From Betaproteobacteria bacterium (GTDB lineage: Bacteria > Pseudomonadota > Gammaproteobacteria > Burkholderiales > Burkholderiaceae_C), in assembly GCA_009923315.1 (NCBI GenBank), contig RFTU01000002.1, positions 40,101-104,100 of the forward strand: 64,000 nucleotides of DNA, in the 5' to 3' direction. A program made the position numbers and the translations under genes. The notes below the pieces were generated by a model. The model ran no database searches, was not told where the DNA came from, and was given only the letters and a program-made list of their open reading frames with translations. Each line of letters opens with the position of its first letter. Positions within the stretch are counted from its first letter, which is position 1. This document shows positions 62,047 through 64,000 of the stretch, one piece after another.

Positions 62047-63981
62047 ATGATCGTCGGCACCGCCGGCCACATCGACCACGGCAAAACCTCACTGGTGAAG
62101 GCCCTCACCGGCGTGGATGCCGACCGGCTGAAGGAAGAGAAGGAACGCGGCATCACCGTGGACCTGGGCTTTGCCTATCAGGCCCAGTCCGATGGACAGG
62201 TCCTGGGCTTTGTGGACGTGCCCGGCCACGAAAAGCTGGTGCGCAACATGCTGGCCGGTGCCACCGGCATCGACCATGTGATGCTGGTGGTGGCTGCCGA
62301 CGACGGCCCCATGCCGCAGACGCGCGAACACTTGGCCATCCTGGACCTGCTGGGCCTGCAGCGGGGTGTGGTGGCTCTGAGCAAGTGCGACCTGGTGGAC
62401 GCGACCCGGCTGTCGCAGGTGGAGCAGGAGATCCGGGCCCTGCTGCGCGGCACCGCATTGGCCGCGGCCCCCGTGCTGCCGGTGTCGAGCATCAGCGGGC
62501 AGGGCCTGGATGCCCTGCGTGAACACCTGGAGGCCGCTCGACAGGACGCTCCGACGCGCGCGCTGGACGGCCACTTCCGCCTGTCGGTGGATCGCAGCTT
62601 CACGCTCTCGGGCATCGGCACCGTGGTCACGGGCACGGCGGTGAGTGGTCGCGTGCGTGTGGGCGATCGCCTGCGGCTGAGCCCATCGGGTTTGGAAGTA
62701 CGGGTGCGCGGCCTGCATGCGCAGAACTGCGTGGCCGAAGACGGCATGGCCGGCCAACGCCTGGCCCTCAACCTCGCCGGGGTGGAAAAGCAGCAGGTGC
62801 AACGCGGGCACTGGCTGGTGGCCGATCCATTGCACGCGCCCACGCAAAGAATGGCGGCGCGGCTGCGGTTGCTGCCCTCGGAGGCCAGGGCCCTGGCGCA
62901 CTGGACCCCGGTGCATCTGCACCTAGGCGCCGAGGATGTGAACGCGCGCGTGGCCCTGTTGGAGGGCTCTTCGCTGCAGCCCGGTGGCGATGCGCTGGTG
63001 CAGTTCGATCTGGACCGCCCGATTGGCGCCCTGCGCGGCGACCGCTTCATCATCCGCGACCAATCGGCGCTGCGCACGCTGGGCGGAGGGCAGGTCGTCG
63101 ATCCCTTCCCGCCACCCACGCGCCGGCACCGTGCCCAACTGGTGCGGGCCCTGCAGGCCATGGAGGCCGCCACGCCGGGCGAAGCGCTGCAGGCCTTGCT
63201 GGCACTGGAGTCGCCCTACGGCATCGAGCGCCGCGCGTTCTCACTGGCATGGAACCTCACGCCAGACGCCTTGGCGCAGGCGGAACAGCGGGCGGCGGCC
63301 GTCACCCCTCACGACACCGCGGGCGACGGCGAGGCCGCCCTGTGGTTCACCCGCGCGCAAATCCAGCGTTACCAGGAACGCATCACCGAAGCGCTCGCGG
63401 CCCACCACCGCCGCAGCCCCGACAGCCCTGGTCTGAGCCAGGAGCAGCTCAACCGCCAGGTGCGCGACAAACCCACCGCGGCGGTGTTCGCGCTGCTGCT
63501 GACGCAATTGCTGCGCGACGGCAGCCTGCGGCGCCACGGTGCGGCCTTGGCACTGACCAGTCACGAGACCACGCTGCAGGGCACGGAAAAACTGATCTGG
63601 GAGCGGATCAAGCCGTGGCTGGATGAGGGCGGCTTTCTGCCCCCGCGCTTGAGCGATCTCTTGGAGCGCGACCGAACGCTGCGCAAGGACCAGGTGCTGC
63701 GCACCCTGCAGCGCCTGCAGCGCATGGGCAAAGTGCATCCCGTGGGCGCAGAGTATTGGTTCCAGACCGATCAGATGCTGGAGCTGACGCTGCGCGCCAA
63801 AGCCCTGGCCGACGCCGATCCCAACCATCGATTGAACGTGCGCGACCTGAGGGAATCGGTAGGCGTGAGCCGCCACCTGTCGGTGCCTTTGGTAGAGTAC
63901 TTCGATGAAATCGGTTTGACCGAGCGTGATGCGGTGGGGCGGCATTTCAAGCGCGACCCCCGCAAGATGTTCGGCAGCTGA
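62047..63981 (+). CDS. selB: Selenocysteine-specific elongation factor SelB
   Basis: SelB delivers selenocysteyl-tRNA to UGA codons followed by a SECIS element. The 644-residue protein starts with the GTPase domain: [20 protein letters not shown] (G1), the switch-I sequence [30 protein letters not shown] (G3) and SKCDLV (G4). EF-Tu-like beta domains follow, then four C-terminal winged helices (about 380-644) that bind the SECIS, with [19 protein letters not shown] at the end. The stop is 19 bases before the window end. selA and tRNA-Sec are not seen here and may lie just beyond. Confidence 0.95.
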   Translation: MIVGTAGHIDHGKTSLVKALTGVDADRLKEEKERGITVDLGFAYQAQSDGQVLGFVDVPGHEKLVRNMLAGATGIDHVMLVVAADDGPMPQTREHLAILDLLGLQRGVVALSKCDLVDATRLSQVEQEIRALLRGTALAAAPVLPVSSISGQGLDALREHLEAARQDAPTRALDGHFRLSVDRSFTLSGIGTVVTGTAVSGRVRVGDRLRLSPSGLEVRVRGLHAQNCVAEDGMAGQRLALNLAGVEKQQVQRGHWLVADPLHAPTQRMAARLRLLPSEARALAHWTPVHLHLGAEDVNARVALLEGSSLQPGGDALVQFDLDRPIGALRGDRFIIRDQSALRTLGGGQVVDPFPPPTRRHRAQLVRALQAMEAATPGEALQALLALESPYGIERRAFSLAWNLTPDALAQAEQRAAAVTPHDTAGDGEAALWFTRAQIQRYQERITEALAAHHRRSPDSPGLSQEQLNRQVRDKPTAAVFALLLTQLLRDGSLRRHGAALALTSHETTLQGTEKLIWERIKPWLDEGGFLPPRLSDLLERDRTLRKDQVLRTLQRLQRMGKVHPVGAEYWFQTDQMLELTLRAKALADADPNHRLNVRDLRESVGVSRHLSVPLVEYFDEIGLTERDAVGRHFKRDPRKMFGS

Positions 63982-64000
63982 TGCGATTGCCGCAGGAGGC

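Noticed and set aside
1-64000. Mobile elements, prophage, CRISPR arrays, rRNA or integration sites
   Set aside because: I found no transposase, integrase, phage or Cas gene, no spaced repeat array, and no direct repeat of the tRNA-Ser 3' end within the window.

Overview
The window is chromosomal DNA of a high-GC betaproteobacterium of the order Burkholderiales. The evidence is gene content: the complete paaGIKABCDE set next to a TetR-type PaaR, orphan Bug/TctC-type binding proteins, a TRAP system, a fused FAD monooxygenase/Old Yellow Enzyme for aryl-CoA, and a SapC protein. The TonB receptor type recalls Roseateles/Rubrivivax-like genera, but the genus is inference. I see no insertion sequence, prophage, CRISPR array or rRNA. 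One tRNA-Ser(UGA) is present. About 58 protein genes fill the window, and no gene-free stretch exceeds 300 bases.

Region 1 (1-12.9 kb) is a concentration of peptidoglycan enzymes: the end of a class A beta-lactamase-like serine hydrolase, a large TonB-dependent receptor, a LysR regulator, a VanX/DdpX D-Ala-D-Ala dipeptidase, a twin-arginine LD-carboxypeptidase, a DacB/PBP4 lipoprotein, an AmiD-type amidase lipoprotein, a GHL10/DigH-like glycosidase lipoprotein, MurNAc-6P etherase MurQ, and D-amino acid dehydrogenase DadA. Together they could take peptidoglycan or its fragments to sugars and D-alanine and then oxidise the D-alanine. This is my best candidate for an undescribed system.

Region 2 (13.2-17.8 kb) holds tcuA and tcuB (tricarballylate oxidation), an orphan TctC-type binding protein and an AstE/aspartoacylase-like hydrolase. 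Region 3 (17.9-25.8 kb) is a hybrid CoA-thioester pathway for anthranilate or a similar 2-substituted benzoate: monooxygenase/reductase, MarR regulator, enoyl-CoA hydratase, acyl-CoA dehydrogenase, aryl-CoA ligase and a Rid protein lacking the usual arginine, followed by a convergent fumarylacetoacetase-family hydrolase. Region 4 (25.9-32.1 kb) looks like a stress module: Lon with a sigma32-like promoter, a CBS-pair protein, an Fnr-like regulator without an Fe-S cluster, an orphan NarL-type response regulator and a phasin-like protein.

Region 5 (32.2-43.7 kb) is the phenylacetate (paa) regulon. A single 14-bp perfect palindrome lies in a compact divergent promoter between paaG and paaY and is the likely PaaR operator. 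paaF, paaH and paaJ are not in the window. Region 6 (43.7-53.0 kb) has a TRAP transporter, a MetE-like methyltransferase, an XRE regulator, the protocatechuate genes pcaB and a pcaC-pcaD fusion in unusual domain order, a SapC protein and a CNNM/CorC-type membrane protein. Region 7 (53.0-64 kb) is mostly housekeeping: apaH, tRNA-Ser, aroQ, argH, dinB, lldD, dcd, an Mpo1-like membrane protein, a class III CoA-transferase, fdhD and selB. The last two imply selenocysteine-dependent formate dehydrogenase elsewhere in the genome.
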